A stretch of DNA of 64,000 nt from Zymomonas mobilis (GTDB lineage Bacteria > Pseudomonadota > Alphaproteobacteria > Sphingomonadales > Sphingomonadaceae): NCBI RefSeq assembly GCF_006715975.1, contig NZ_VFOF01000001.1, forward strand, positions 816,001 to 880,000. Reading direction: 5' to 3'. The translations under genes and the position numbers were made by a program. Positions within the stretch are counted from its first letter, which is position 1; every line of letters starts with the position of its first letter. Positions 47,638 through 56,843 of this stretch are shown here, piece by piece. The notes below the pieces were generated by a model, which saw nothing but the letters and a program-made list of their open reading frames with translations, searched no databases and was not told where the DNA came from.

Positions 47638-47662
47638 AATGATTCATTACATTTCATTTTTC
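47629..47662 (+). terminator. Rho-independent terminator overlapping the glnD stop
   Basis: AAAATGAAATG (47631-47641) and CATTTCATTTT (47650-47660) form an 11-bp AT-rich stem with a T-rich end; the left arm contains the TGA stop of glnD. Confidence 0.7.
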
Positions 47663-47801
47663 TGTCCATAATTTTTGCTATATATAAATAACAATTATAA
47701 AAAAATATCTGTAGTTTTTTTGAGAAAATTTGGAATATAAGGCCAGAAAACAGAGTATCTCATTCTGGGGCATGACAATATTTAAATGAGGCTGTCATAA
47801 T

Positions 47802-50072
47802 TTGAAACGCAGAGCCAATGATAGTGACATCGTGAACAAAAAAGAAAAGAAGCTAGTAGCCGAGCTGCAGTCCTCTGCTTCTGCTTTGCGGATGGGTCAA
47901 TTTTCTAAAAAATGCCAAAAGCTGTTGCTTGCTGGTTTTATGACATCGCCTCTATTTGCTGCACCGGTAATCGCACAAACGACAGCCCAACCCGCGGCCA
48001 ATAATGAGGCCGTTTCGATAGAAACCCTTGAGCAGGAAATCCGCCATATCGAGCAAGCTCAGGCGGCTTTACAGCAAGATTTATTGGCTGTTCGGCAACA
48101 ATTGATTGCAAAAAAACAACAGACCACCGTTGCCGCTGCCGATAATCAGAAAAAAGCGCTTGCTACAACTTCATCTGATCAAACGATACTGGCCAGTAAT
48201 GCCGCCGTTTCTTCGACGAATAAAACGAATAACAATACTGCCCCTGAACTAAATACAACGGCAGAAAAAACGAATGAAGCCTTGGCGGCAGCTATGCCGG
48301 CATCAACAGCGACGCCTTCTTCTTCTGCTATCAATGCTGGCGATAATACAGCGCTGGCAGCGGCTACACCACAAACGGCTAAAAATAGCACGCCTTCGTC
48401 TGGTGCGGAGAATAAAAGCCTCGATTTATTGATGGACCCTTTCCAAAATCAAGGTGATCAATATGGGATGGCTAACCTTTCCAATCCCCCAGCCACCACA
48501 TCTAGCTCTGGTGCGGATCAGGCAAAATCGGCTATTTCAGTGGCTAGTGCAGGAGGGGGGGATATTGCCCAGATCAGAGAGGGTGATAATGGCGCCGTAG
48601 AGCTGTTTAAGCATACGGATGTGCCAACCGAAGCCATCATTGCCCGACATGCTCGTGATATTATTTCGATGACAGCCAATAACGGGGTGGGACCGCATCC
48701 AAGAGAATCCGCCGGTGCGCAGCTCGCTGGCGCGTTGGGTGATCATGGCGTCTTTAACCTTGGCCCGATGACCTTTATTTTGGGCGGGTTTATTGACGCA
48801 TCAGGTTTGGTGTCCAACCGCCACATCGCATCGGGCACCTTCAACTCATGGAAGTCGATGCCTTTTAAGAATAACCCTGATTATCATACGGCTAATACGG
48901 AGGCGAGCGCGCGCTATACGCGACTATCCTTGTTGATGCGGGGAACAGTTTCGCCACATTCAACGATTTCTGGTTTTGTTGAAACTGATTTCGGGGCAGG
49001 GGCGTCGACCACGAACCCCTATGAAAGCAGCAGCTACGTTATACGTTTACGCCAAGCCTATTTGGCCTATGACAATAACCGTTATAATTTCCATGTATTG
49101 GGTGGTCAGGCGTGGAGTTTGTTAACCCCGAACCGTGTCGGTATTACGCCTCGTCAGGAAAGCGTTGCTGAAACGGCAGAAGCCTCGATCTTGGCAGGTC
49201 AGACATGGGCAAGACAATGGCAGGTTCGTGTTGCCAAGGACTGGTTTAACCATCGCTTCTGGGCCGCGATTTCTATTGAAAATCCGGCAACGCTCTATGA
49301 CACAACCGGTTTTACCAATAGTTCCGGTCGTATTACTATGCCGAATGGTTCGACAACGACCATTACATCCAATGGTGTCGGCTTAACACAGCCATCCGCT
49401 TATTCTGCAGAAGTCTCGCCTGATATAATCGGTAAACTGGCATGGGATCCGGCATGGGGACATTACGAAGTCGTTGGTATCATGCATATGCCGCATGATC
49501 GTGTAACTTCGGTAGATGGAACAGGCCGTAATTACACAGTTCTGACCGGCGGCGGCGGTGGTTCTATGATTTTGCCATTGATACCGAAAAAGCTGGAATT
49601 GCGACTGGCTGGTTTGGTCGGAAGAGGCATTGGCCATTATGGTGCCGCCATTTTGCCAGATGCAACCTTGGATTCCGAAGGGCGCCCTCTGCCGCTATGG
49701 AGTATGCAGGCCACCGCTGGAATTATGGGACATGTTACGCCTCGGCTCGATCTTTATGGCTATTATGGTATTCAGGAAGCCGGCCGTTCCTACTTTACGG
49801 TTAACGGCGTACCTTATGGCTATGGTAATCCGCTTTATAACAACAGCGGCTGTAATACCGAGCTTTCTAGCGCCTGTGTCGGTAGCACAAAAATGGTCAG
49901 TGAAGCGACGATTGGTGGTTGGTGGCGTTTCTTGAAAGGCCATTACGGAACCGTTCAGGCGGGTGTACAGTTAGCCTATTCCACGCGTGAAGCATGGCGT
50001 GGCACAGGTGGATCGCCGACAACGCATATGAGTGAATTATTCCTCAGCCTGCGCTATTTGCCATTCCAGTAA
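47802..50072 (+). CDS. DcaP-like outer-membrane porin with long coiled-coil and linker
   Basis: A 756-residue protein. A signal peptide lies at about residues 40-60 (KKCQKLLLAGFMTSPLFAAP, cleaved near IAQ), after an unusually long charged N-region. Then come a coiled-coil (about 75-110, SIETLEQEIRHIEQAQAAL), a low-complexity Ala/Thr/Ser/Asn linker (about 115-270) and a beta-barrel (about 310-756) with FILGGFIDASG, SGFVETDFGAG and a final FLSLRYLPFQ strand. The family is usually about 400 residues, so the linker is unusual. It starts at TTG 47802; a GTG at 47832 may be the real start. Porins of this type take up small organic acids or sugars. Confidence 0.8.
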   Translation: MKRRANDSDIVNKKEKKLVAELQSSASALRMGQFSKKCQKLLLAGFMTSPLFAAPVIAQTTAQPAANNEAVSIETLEQEIRHIEQAQAALQQDLLAVRQQLIAKKQQTTVAAADNQKKALATTSSDQTILASNAAVSSTNKTNNNTAPELNTTAEKTNEALAAAMPASTATPSSSAINAGDNTALAAATPQTAKNSTPSSGAENKSLDLLMDPFQNQGDQYGMANLSNPPATTSSSGADQAKSAISVASAGGGDIAQIREGDNGAVELFKHTDVPTEAIIARHARDIISMTANNGVGPHPRESAGAQLAGALGDHGVFNLGPMTFILGGFIDASGLVSNRHIASGTFNSWKSMPFKNNPDYHTANTEASARYTRLSLLMRGTVSPHSTISGFVETDFGAGASTTNPYESSSYVIRLRQAYLAYDNNRYNFHVLGGQAWSLLTPNRVGITPRQESVAETAEASILAGQTWARQWQVRVAKDWFNHRFWAAISIENPATLYDTTGFTNSSGRITMPNGSTTTITSNGVGLTQPSAYSAEVSPDIIGKLAWDPAWGHYEVVGIMHMPHDRVTSVDGTGRNYTVLTGGGGGSMILPLIPKKLELRLAGLVGRGIGHYGAAILPDATLDSEGRPLPLWSMQATAGIMGHVTPRLDLYGYYGIQEAGRSYFTVNGVPYGYGNPLYNNSGCNTELSSACVGSTKMVSEATIGGWWRFLKGHYGTVQAGVQLAYSTREAWRGTGGSPTTHMSELFLSLRYLPFQ

Positions 50073-50100
50073 AAATCCTGTTAAGGACAGGCAAGATTTC

Positions 50101-50352
50101 TCAAATTTTGGACGTTTTAAGGACATCTGGATTAAAATGTCCGTCAAGAATTTCTAGAAAACTTGCCTGATTCTCATCTTCTTGTGTAAGCAGGTCGATA
50201 AGTGCCGTTAAAGAAGAGGGTTTTTGACAAAAAGACTGTCTTTTTTTTTCTGATCGGGCTGTCGGACTGTTTTTCTGTCCAGAAATGAGCCGTTCAGACA
50301 AAATTTTGAAGATTTCGGCGTTTTCTTCGCAAAAATTACCATCATTTTTCAT
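50101..50352 (-). CDS. Small hypothetical protein
   Basis: An 83-codon frame from ATG 50352 with a partly charged sequence (NFCEENAEIFKILSERLISGQ at the start, LLTQEDENQASFLEILDGHF at the end). I recognise no family. A weak hairpin (CCTGT/ACAGG at 50077-50091) with A-run on the plus strand would act as a terminator for this strand just beyond its stop, which slightly supports a real minus-strand transcript. It may be chance. It is divergent from mnmA. Confidence 0.35.
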   Translation of the reverse strand: MKNDGNFCEENAEIFKILSERLISGQKNSPTARSEKKRQSFCQKPSSLTALIDLLTQEDENQASFLEILDGHFNPDVLKTSKI

Positions 50353-50469
50353 CAAAGTGGCGCCTTATCTTTCATATTGCGATTAAAAAAGATATCGCAC
50401 CCATACCAGCTTTTTTCTTCTTAAACAGGTATGCGCCCTGTTATCGTGAGCGTTATAGGCAAAATTATT

Positions 50470-51582
50470 ATGTCCATTGATTTTCAGATTGATAAGCCGA
50501 TGACAGCGCGCCGGATCGTTGTCGCAATGTCAGGTGGTGTCGATAGTTCTGTTGTTGCGGCCTTGGCAAAGGCCACGGGTGCCGAAACTATCGGTATTAC
50601 ACTTCAGCTTTATGACCATGGTGCTGCTGTGGGCAGAAAAGGCAGCTGTTGCGCCGGAAAAGACATTCGTGATGCGCGCGCTGTAGCAGAAAAAATCGGT
50701 ATTCCGCATTATGTCTTTGATTATGAAAATAATTTCAAAGAAAGCGTCATTGACGATTTTGTCTCGGAATATGTGGCTGGTCGAACGCCCGTACCCTGTA
50801 TCCGTTGTAACCAAGGCGTTAAATTTACCGATCTTCTGAATGTGGCCCGTGAGTTAGGGGCAGACTGTCTGGCAACGGGGCATTATGTCCGCCGTCTAGT
50901 TAATGATGGCCGCGTCGAAATGCATCGAGCATTAGATCCAGCCAGAGATCAAAGTTACTTTCTATTTGCGACGACAAAAGAGCAGCTGGATTATTTAAGA
51001 TTTCCCCTAGGCAGCTTACCTAAACCAAAAGTGCGCGAGATGGCGGCTGAATTAGGATTGTCGGTGGCAATGAAAGCCGACAGTCAGGATATCTGTTTCG
51101 TGCCCGATGGTGACTATGCTCGCATTGTGGAAGAAAAATGTCCCGATGCAGGGCAGGGCGGCGATATTGTCGATTTGAATGGTCAAATTTTAGGGCAACA
51201 TTCTGGCCTTATCCATTTTACCGTCGGACAACGGCGTGGTTTGGAAATCGGCGGGCAGAAAGAACCACTTTATGTCATTCGTCTCAATCCTGAGAAAAAG
51301 CAGCTTGTTGTGGGACCTCGCCGTGCCTTGGCTGTTGCAAAAGCAGTTATCAAAGATGTGAATTGGCTGGTTGATGGCTTTGATCGTGAGATGCAGGTCA
51401 AAATCCGTTCAGCCGCAAAGCCAGTTGCAGCGCGTTTTGATGGAACAGAGCTCGTCTTTGACCAGCCGGAATATGGTGTTTCGCCGGGTCAGGCCGCTGT
51501 GTTTTATAATGGTGATCAGGTGCTGGGAGGCGGTTGGATTGTAGATACAACGCCTGCAGTTTCTGATGATGCTGCAGAATAG
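50470..51582 (+). CDS. mnmA: tRNA-specific 2-thiouridylase MnmA
   Basis: MnmA adds sulfur to the wobble uridine (s2U34) of tRNA-Lys, Glu and Gln. The protein of about 370 residues has the PP-loop ATP site [14 protein letters not shown], the catalytic Cys in TPVPCIRCN, the partner Cys in [13 protein letters not shown], and the C-terminal beta-barrel ([18 protein letters not shown]). I use the ATG at 50470, with an in-frame ATG at 50500 (PMTARR) and another frame start at 50431. A terminator follows. Confidence 0.95.
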   Translation: MSIDFQIDKPMTARRIVVAMSGGVDSSVVAALAKATGAETIGITLQLYDHGAAVGRKGSCCAGKDIRDARAVAEKIGIPHYVFDYENNFKESVIDDFVSEYVAGRTPVPCIRCNQGVKFTDLLNVARELGADCLATGHYVRRLVNDGRVEMHRALDPARDQSYFLFATTKEQLDYLRFPLGSLPKPKVREMAAELGLSVAMKADSQDICFVPDGDYARIVEEKCPDAGQGGDIVDLNGQILGQHSGLIHFTVGQRRGLEIGGQKEPLYVIRLNPEKKQLVVGPRRALAVAKAVIKDVNWLVDGFDREMQVKIRSAAKPVAARFDGTELVFDQPEYGVSPGQAAVFYNGDQVLGGGWIVDTTPAVSDDAAE

Positions 51583-51605
51583 AATTTTATCTATTTGAGT
51601 AGAGG

Positions 51606-51639
51606 GAAGGCAGGCTGAATTTTACAGCCTGCCTTTTTT
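51606..51639. terminator. Bidirectional terminator between mnmA and mgtE
   Basis: AAGGCAGGCTG and CAGCCTGCCTT form an 11-bp stem with a 7-nt loop, followed by a T-run. Confidence 0.88.
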
Positions 51640-51640
51640 A

Positions 51641-53113
51641 TTATCCAGCCAATCCGCTGACTGTTGCCAACCCCAAAAAGGTTAGGAAGCCCATGGCATC
51701 GGTGGTCATGGTTACAAAAATTGACGAAGCGACCGCGGGGTCGCTCCTTGCCCGATCGAAGGCTAACGGCACCAAAACGCCTGCTAAACCGCCAATGATA
51801 ATGTTGCACATGATCGCCAAGGCAATGACTTCTGTCAGCAAGATATTGTGAAAAACCAGCCATGTGCCGGCACCGAGAACACAAGCGACCGTCAGACCAT
51901 TTAAAAGAGCAATGCGTAATTCGCGGGTAATAGAACGAACGCAGTTAGAAGAGGTCAATTGATTGGTTGCCAAGGCTCGCACCGTGACCGCCATCGTTTG
52001 CGATCCGGCATTTCCCCCAACACCGGCGACAATAGGCATCAGGGTTGCCAATTCGACCATATGGGCGATTGTTCCTTCAAAACAGCCAATGATGGTTGAA
52101 GCGACTAAGGCTGTACCGAGATTGGTAATCAGCCAGCGAACCCGACTTTTATAACTGTCCAGCACCGGTTCATTAATATCCCCGTCACCGGCACCCGATA
52201 ATTTGAGGATATCCTCGTCGGCCTCATCCCTGATAATATGGATGATATCATCAACCGTGATCATACCGACAAGACGTCCTGATTCATCCACAACGGCGGC
52301 AGAAATAAGCCCGTATTTTTGGAAACGCAGCGCTACTTCTTCCTGATCCATGGTAACCGGAATTAGCGTTTGTTCGGGCTGCATAATATCCAATATAAGG
52401 GCGTTTCGAGGTGTCCGTAATATTTTTGATAATTTACAAGTGCCAATAGGCCGATGGGAAGGATCAACAACGAAAACTTCCCAAAAATCAGTTGTCAAAT
52501 CATCATTTTTACGAAGATAGCGGATAACATCGCCGACACTCATATGTTCATGCACCGCAACCAAATTGCGCTGCATCAAACGTCCGGCAGATTCGAGCGG
52601 GAAGGACAACGCACGCTCGATCGCAGCTCTGTCTTCGGAGGATACCGCTTGGAGGGCCTCTTGTTGTTTTTGTGCGTCCAACTCGCTGACGATAACCACG
52701 GCATCATCAAGATCGAGCTGACCGATGATATTGGCAACTTCTTGTCCCGTGAGCGATTTTAGCAAGTCTTCCCGAACCCATTCGTTCATTTCGGAAATGA
52801 CTTCACCGCTCATCAAATCGGTGATTGCGGCGGCTAAGGGACGGCGAATATCAACAGGTGCTTGCGCAAATAATTCAGCGATATCTGCGGGATGAAGCGG
52901 GGCTACCATATCGCAAACAGCCTGATTGTCGCCTTCTTCTATATAAGAGACGACTTGGCGGACAAATTCGGAAGCCAGCCGGTTTTCTTCTTCCTGACTA
53001 GTCGGAATAGAGGAACCTCTTTCTTCCAACTCATCCTGTTGATCGGGCGGTATATCGCTTCTATCCTGTTCATTCATGGCGGTTTCCGCATCTTGAGTTA
53101 TCGATTTTTTCAT
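51641..53113 (-). CDS. mgtE: Magnesium transporter MgtE
   Basis: A 490-residue inner-membrane Mg2+ channel. The N-domain (residues about 45-175: VAPLHPADIAELFAQ, QEVANIIGQLDLDDA) and a tandem CBS pair (about 180-300, FVVDPSHRPIGTCKL and VVDESGRLVGMITVDDI) form the Mg2+-sensing part. Five membrane helices from about residue 320 follow, with AGVGGNAGSQTMAVTVRALA containing the pore. GAAGGAAGG precedes the ATG. The stop lies 2 bp from the terminator stem, on the minus strand, convergent with mnmA. Confidence 0.95.
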   Translation of the reverse strand: MKKSITQDAETAMNEQDRSDIPPDQQDELEERGSSIPTSQEEENRLASEFVRQVVSYIEEGDNQAVCDMVAPLHPADIAELFAQAPVDIRRPLAAAITDLMSGEVISEMNEWVREDLLKSLTGQEVANIIGQLDLDDAVVIVSELDAQKQQEALQAVSSEDRAAIERALSFPLESAGRLMQRNLVAVHEHMSVGDVIRYLRKNDDLTTDFWEVFVVDPSHRPIGTCKLSKILRTPRNALILDIMQPEQTLIPVTMDQEEVALRFQKYGLISAAVVDESGRLVGMITVDDIIHIIRDEADEDILKLSGAGDGDINEPVLDSYKSRVRWLITNLGTALVASTIIGCFEGTIAHMVELATLMPIVAGVGGNAGSQTMAVTVRALATNQLTSSNCVRSITRELRIALLNGLTVACVLGAGTWLVFHNILLTEVIALAIMCNIIIGGLAGVLVPLAFDRARSDPAVASSIFVTMTTDAMGFLTFLGLATVSGLAG

Positions 53114-53325
53114 ATCCGCGTCCTTCCTTCGGATATTATCCTGCCCGATTGCCGGATGAGCCTGTTTTCATTGAAAATAAAAAGACCCTTTTTCTTAGCC
53201 GCTATAGAATAGATTTATGTGACAGCCCTTTATCATATTCTTGTCAAAGGGAAAAATGCTGGCATCTCTATCACTTACCGCCTAACTAAAAGCTCTTGTT
53301 ATTTTTCGATTAAGGAGGCCGGAAT

Positions 53326-53796
53326 ATGGCTGATGATCCCGAAAATCTTTTGATTATGACTTTGGATGATGGCGATGTGACGATTCGGCTTCGTCCCGAT
53401 CTCGCACCCAAGCATGTCGAACGCATCAAAGAGCTGACCCGCGAAGGCTTTTATGATGGTGTTGTTTTCCATCGGGTTATTCCAGGCTTTATGGCACAGG
53501 GCGGCGATCCGACGGGAACCGGTATGTCTGGTTCTGATAAACCGGATCTTCAGGCTGAATTTTCAGATGCAAAACATGTCCGTGGTGTCTGCTCCATGGC
53601 ACGCACGTCCTATCCGCATTCTGCCAACAGCCAGTTCTTCATCTGCTTTGGTGATGCCACTTTCCTTGATCGCCAGTATAGCGTTTGGGGCGAAGTTATT
53701 GACGGTATGGATCATATCGATGCTTTGCCGAAAGGTGAGCCGCCTGCGAATCCGGGTAAGATCAAAAAAGCCCGTATTGCTGCAGAAGATAAATAG
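53326..53796 (+). CDS. Peptidyl-prolyl cis-trans isomerase, cyclophilin type
   Basis: A 156-residue single-domain cyclophilin without a signal peptide, so probably cytoplasmic. Active-site residues are in FHRVIPGFMAQGGDPTGTG and CSMAR..YPHSANSQFFIC, and FLDRQYSVWGEVIDGMD is the second half of the fold. AGGAGG precedes the ATG. It converges with the LysR-type gene, 12 bp apart. Confidence 0.93.
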   Translation: MADDPENLLIMTLDDGDVTIRLRPDLAPKHVERIKELTREGFYDGVVFHRVIPGFMAQGGDPTGTGMSGSDKPDLQAEFSDAKHVRGVCSMARTSYPHSANSQFFICFGDATFLDRQYSVWGEVIDGMDHIDALPKGEPPANPGKIKKARIAAEDK

Positions 53797-53807
53797 TAAT
53801 ATTGCTT

Positions 53808-54707
53808 CTAACCCGCCCCATTTTCTTGTTTGGGCGGGTTAGTTAACCATTCGTGAAACAGTCGGACAGGTCTGCGTCCCAATGATGCCCGCCGACAAGC
53901 AAACCAATAGCTATATGGGCTGTCTATATTGCTGTTGAAAATAGGTTTTAACGTAGTTTTATATTGTCCCTTGTAGTTACAGTCCAAGAGACAGGCGACT
54001 CCCATACCACCAACCGCCGCATCCAGCATTAACTGGCCTGAGTCAAAAAAATCAATTGTTGCGGGTTCCAGCTTGGGAAGACCAATGGCCTCACGCCATG
54101 TTGTGAAATTGTCTGGCATATCTCGATGTAAGAACAGAGTGACTTTTGCCAAATCTTCTGGATGCTTTAAGGCATTTTCACCATCAACAAGATCAGGTGA
54201 AGCAAAAAGCATGATTTTATTGAGACCGAGCCGATATGAATAAAAAGCTGGATCAATCTCTCTTGCCAAAGTGATCACTGCATCAAGACCTTCACCCAGA
54301 CGCGACAAGGCATAAGGGGCGGTATCTACATCTATATGCAGCTCTTTATGATGCTGCCGCAGATGTGTTATGCGTTTTATTAGCTTTTGTGATGCATAGA
54401 GGGGCGGCACCCCTAATCTTAAACGTAGAAGTTCGTGACCACCACTCGTCGAGATTTCGACCGCTTCGGCCAGAATATCCAAAGCTGGACCTAAGCGATG
54501 GTAAAGGGTTTCACCGTCACCATTAAGACGCATAGCCTGATGTTGCCTGATAAAAAGCTGTCGATTGACGAATCTTTCTAATTGCTGGATGCGGCGGCTT
54601 AATGCCGGAGAGGACAGGGATAAAGCTTCAGCTGCGGCTTTTATTGACCCTAATCGGGCTACCTGCACAAAAGCTTCAATGGCTGTTAATGGCGGCAACC
54701 TGCGCAT
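53808..54707 (-). CDS. LysR-type transcriptional regulator (GcvA-like)
   Basis: A 299-residue LTTR with an N-terminal winged helix-turn-helix (LTAIEAFVQVARLGSIKAAAEALSLSSPALSRRIQQLE, in pieces residues about 6-45) and a C-terminal inducer-binding domain. The opening RRLPPLTAIEAF is typical of GcvA-type regulators. The target is unknown. No divergent gene is adjacent; the next upstream element is the candidate small RNA near 54.9 kb. Confidence 0.88.
   Translation of the reverse strand: MRRLPPLTAIEAFVQVARLGSIKAAAEALSLSSPALSRRIQQLERFVNRQLFIRQHQAMRLNGDGETLYHRLGPALDILAEAVEISTSGGHELLRLRLGVPPLYASQKLIKRITHLRQHHKELHIDVDTAPYALSRLGEGLDAVITLAREIDPAFYSYRLGLNKIMLFASPDLVDGENALKHPEDLAKVTLFLHRDMPDNFTTWREAIGLPKLEPATIDFFDSGQLMLDAAVGGMGVACLLDCNYKGQYKTTLKPIFNSNIDSPYSYWFACRRASLGRRPVRLFHEWLTNPPKQENGAG
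53810..53840. terminator. Convergent terminator overlapping the LysR gene 3' end
   Basis: AACCCGCCC (53810-53818) and GGGCGGGTT (53832-53840) form a 9-bp GC-rich stem. It starts at the LysR stop codon and lies inside the last codons of that gene. Confidence 0.65.
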
Positions 54708-54837
54708 GATGATTTCCCTAAATTCGATCCAGCTTACGGGTAATTTAAAATAGAAGAGAAGGACAAAAGGGCTCGCTATGGTTTCATTTTATGCATGTCC
54801 TACGGTATCATTCCTATTTTAGACCCTTTGTCGTTGC

Positions 54838-54880
54838 AAAAAATGCAATTGCAAGGCATTTTTTAGCAATTGCATTTTTT
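54838..54880 (+). terminator. Long AT-rich perfect inverted repeat
   Basis: A perfect 15-bp repeat (AAAAAATGCAATTGC at 54838-54852, GCAATTGCATTTTTT at 54866-54880) with a 13-nt loop and a T-rich 3' arm. It would act as a Rho-independent terminator in either direction. Confidence 0.65.
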
Positions 54881-54881
54881 C

Positions 54882-54962
54882 TTGGAATCACTCATTAAGA
54901 TTAGGCCTTTCAGGCATCCTCTCCTAATACTACGGTCGGTCTTTAAGACCGACCTTTTTTTT
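54882..54962 (+). ncRNA. Candidate small RNA ending in a strong terminator
   Basis: This 80-bp stretch lies between the inverted repeat above and a textbook terminator, GGTCGGTCT/AGACCGACC (54934-54954) followed by eight T. No gene precedes that terminator on the plus strand, so something short must end there. An unpaired-looking pyrimidine stretch, CATCCTCTCCTAATA (near 54913-54927), could bind ribosome-binding sites as in many alphaproteobacterial sRNAs. I cannot see a clear promoter. The remaining space to the methyltransferase gene (54963-55240) shows no gene. Confidence 0.45.
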
Positions 54963-55240
54963 GCCATGACAACGGTGACAATTTATTCCTCTATCTCTTT
55001 TTGTGAGGATTTTTTGATGCTGAATGGATAAAAAATAAGTCGTATTATTGTCCTTTACAGTATCCATTTTTTTGTCTTTTTCTGTCTTTTATAAAAATAA
55101 TCGTCGGTAAGTTTAAAATTTACCCCTGCTTTTCGATAAATAATTACTAGCAAAGCTTGCCTTCCCCTCATAATTTATGCGAACGAAAGGCCTTTGCGGG
55201 CACTCCCTGCCCAAGATAGTTAATAAGTTTTGGAGTAGCG

Positions 55241-55867
55241 ATGACAGGATCTTCCGCAGATGATACCTTGAAACAGGCTCATACCCACCAAAAGGCCGAG
55301 AAACGGCCGAGCCCTTTATCAATATTTTTTCAAGGATTTCTGAAGCATCCGGTGATGGTGGGATCAATAATTCCGTCATCGCAGAAACTGATTCACCGGA
55401 TGTTGTCTAAAACCGATTGGAGCAACACTAAATTATTTGTTGAATACGGGCCGGGTGTCGGGACTTTTTGTCCACATGTACTTAGTCGGATGGCGCCCGA
55501 TGCTACTTTGATCGCGATAGACACCAATCCAGACTTTGTTGCTTATCTGAAACGCACGATCAAAGATCCACGTTTTATAGCGGTGAATGGTTCGGCTGCG
55601 GATGTGCGTTCGATTATTAAGGCGCATGGCTTTGATAATGCCGATTTCATTCTGTCTGGTTTGCCTTTCTCGACTTTGCCAGCGGGTGTTGGTGATACCA
55701 TTGCTCATGAAACCGGTGCTGCGCTGCGGACTGGAGGCGCCTTTTTGGTTTACCAATTCTCTCCCAAGGTGAAGAATTTCCTTGATCCTGTCTTTTCGAA
55801 TATTGACCATGAAATGGAATGGATTAACATTCCACCCGCCCAGCTTTATTGGGCATGGAAAGAATAA
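55241..55867 (+). CDS. SAM-dependent methyltransferase, phospholipid N-methyltransferase-like
   Basis: A 208-residue class I methyltransferase. The N-terminal FFQGFLKHPVMVGSIIPSS is the substrate-interface stretch common to PmtA-type phospholipid methyltransferases. The SAM site is FVEYGPGVGTF (motif I), LIAIDTNPDF (motif II) and ADFILSGLPFSTL (motif IV). Related enzymes methylate phosphatidylethanolamine, but some modify other lipids or rRNA, so the substrate is inferred. It converges with the MBL gene, 31 bp apart. Confidence 0.75.
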   Translation: MTGSSADDTLKQAHTHQKAEKRPSPLSIFFQGFLKHPVMVGSIIPSSQKLIHRMLSKTDWSNTKLFVEYGPGVGTFCPHVLSRMAPDATLIAIDTNPDFVAYLKRTIKDPRFIAVNGSAADVRSIIKAHGFDNADFILSGLPFSTLPAGVGDTIAHETGAALRTGGAFLVYQFSPKVKNFLDPVFSNIDHEMEWINIPPAQLYWAWKE

Positions 55868-55898
55868 ATATTTTTACCGTCGTGATGCCCTGATAGTA

Positions 55899-56576
55899 TC
55901 AGGGCACAAGACCCGTATCCGCGATAAAAGGATTGTGGTCACGCTCTGTGCCAAAAGTCGAAGGGCGACCGTGCCCTGGAATGAAAGCGGTATCTCGACC
56001 CATTGGCCATAGTTTTTCTATTATCGATTTAATCAAGGCGTTATGATCGCCTCCCGTAAAATCACTGCGACCAATCGAATTCCGGAACAAAACGTCCCCC
56101 ACAACCGCTAGATGGGAATCTGCGTTATAAAAAACGACATGGCCAGGCGTATGGCCTGGACAATGACGGACTATAAGACACTGATGACCAATTGTTATCT
56201 CGTCTTTATCTTCTAGCCATTGGTCTGGACTAAAGACTTCACCTTCAAAACCATATTGCCGTGCATTTTCTGGGATCTGATCAATCCAGAATTGGTCCGC
56301 TTTATTAGGACCAATAATCGGGCAATCCAGAATTCGGCTTAATGCTGCCGCACCACCGCAATGATCAAAATGGCCATGGGTGATTAAAATTTTTTCGATA
56401 GAAATCTGTTTTTTGGCGATAGCATCAAGAATAGCGGGAATATCTCCTCCCGGATCAACAACGGCACCCTGCATTGTTTCAGAGCAGTAGAGCAAACTAC
56501 AATTCTGCCTTAAAGGCGTCACCGGAATAACCATAGCTTGTAGGGGCGCAGTTTTGGAAGTAGAGAGAGAAGACAT
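55899..56576 (-). CDS. MBL-fold metallo-hydrolase (glyoxalase II-like)
   Basis: A 225-residue protein with the metal motif THGHFDHCGG, PGHTPGHVVFY, the bridging Asp in VVGDVLFRNSIGRSDF and PGHGRPSTFG near the C terminus. It lacks the C-terminal glutathione-binding domain of GloB, so it is more likely a general MBL-fold hydrolase of the YcbL type. Upstream is the 267-bp space before the RND operon. Confidence 0.88.
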   Translation of the reverse strand: MSSLSTSKTAPLQAMVIPVTPLRQNCSLLYCSETMQGAVVDPGGDIPAILDAIAKKQISIEKILITHGHFDHCGGAAALSRILDCPIIGPNKADQFWIDQIPENARQYGFEGEVFSPDQWLEDKDEITIGHQCLIVRHCPGHTPGHVVFYNADSHLAVVGDVLFRNSIGRSDFTGGDHNALIKSIIEKLWPMGRDTAFIPGHGRPSTFGTERDHNPFIADTGLVP

Positions 56577-56843
56577 GCCGGATTATTCCTTTTGCAATGC
56601 CGGTTTTGTCCTTTTAAAGGAACAAATATGATATTGGGGCGTCCCAGTGGAGAACGCCAATCATACCGATCAGCTTATCACGATCTGAAAAAATTTAACA
56701 TTTAAAATTAGAAATTTAACGTTGCATATCAGACATAAATAGGCTGTAAAACAATTACAACGACGCGTTATTTTTTGCTTCTGTCTGATCTATAAATAAA
56801 CAGGTCAAACAGAAATCCGTATCAACGATCTGGAACACCGCTT

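Noticed and set aside
55113-55379. 88-codon minus-strand frame at the methyltransferase start
   Set aside because: Overlaps the well-supported methyltransferase N terminus and shows no recognisable protein family.
56619-56643. Second possible EcfG promoter (GGAAC-N16-CGTC)
   Set aside because: The -10 element has a mismatch to CGTT, and the site is over 200 bp from the RND start with no other support.
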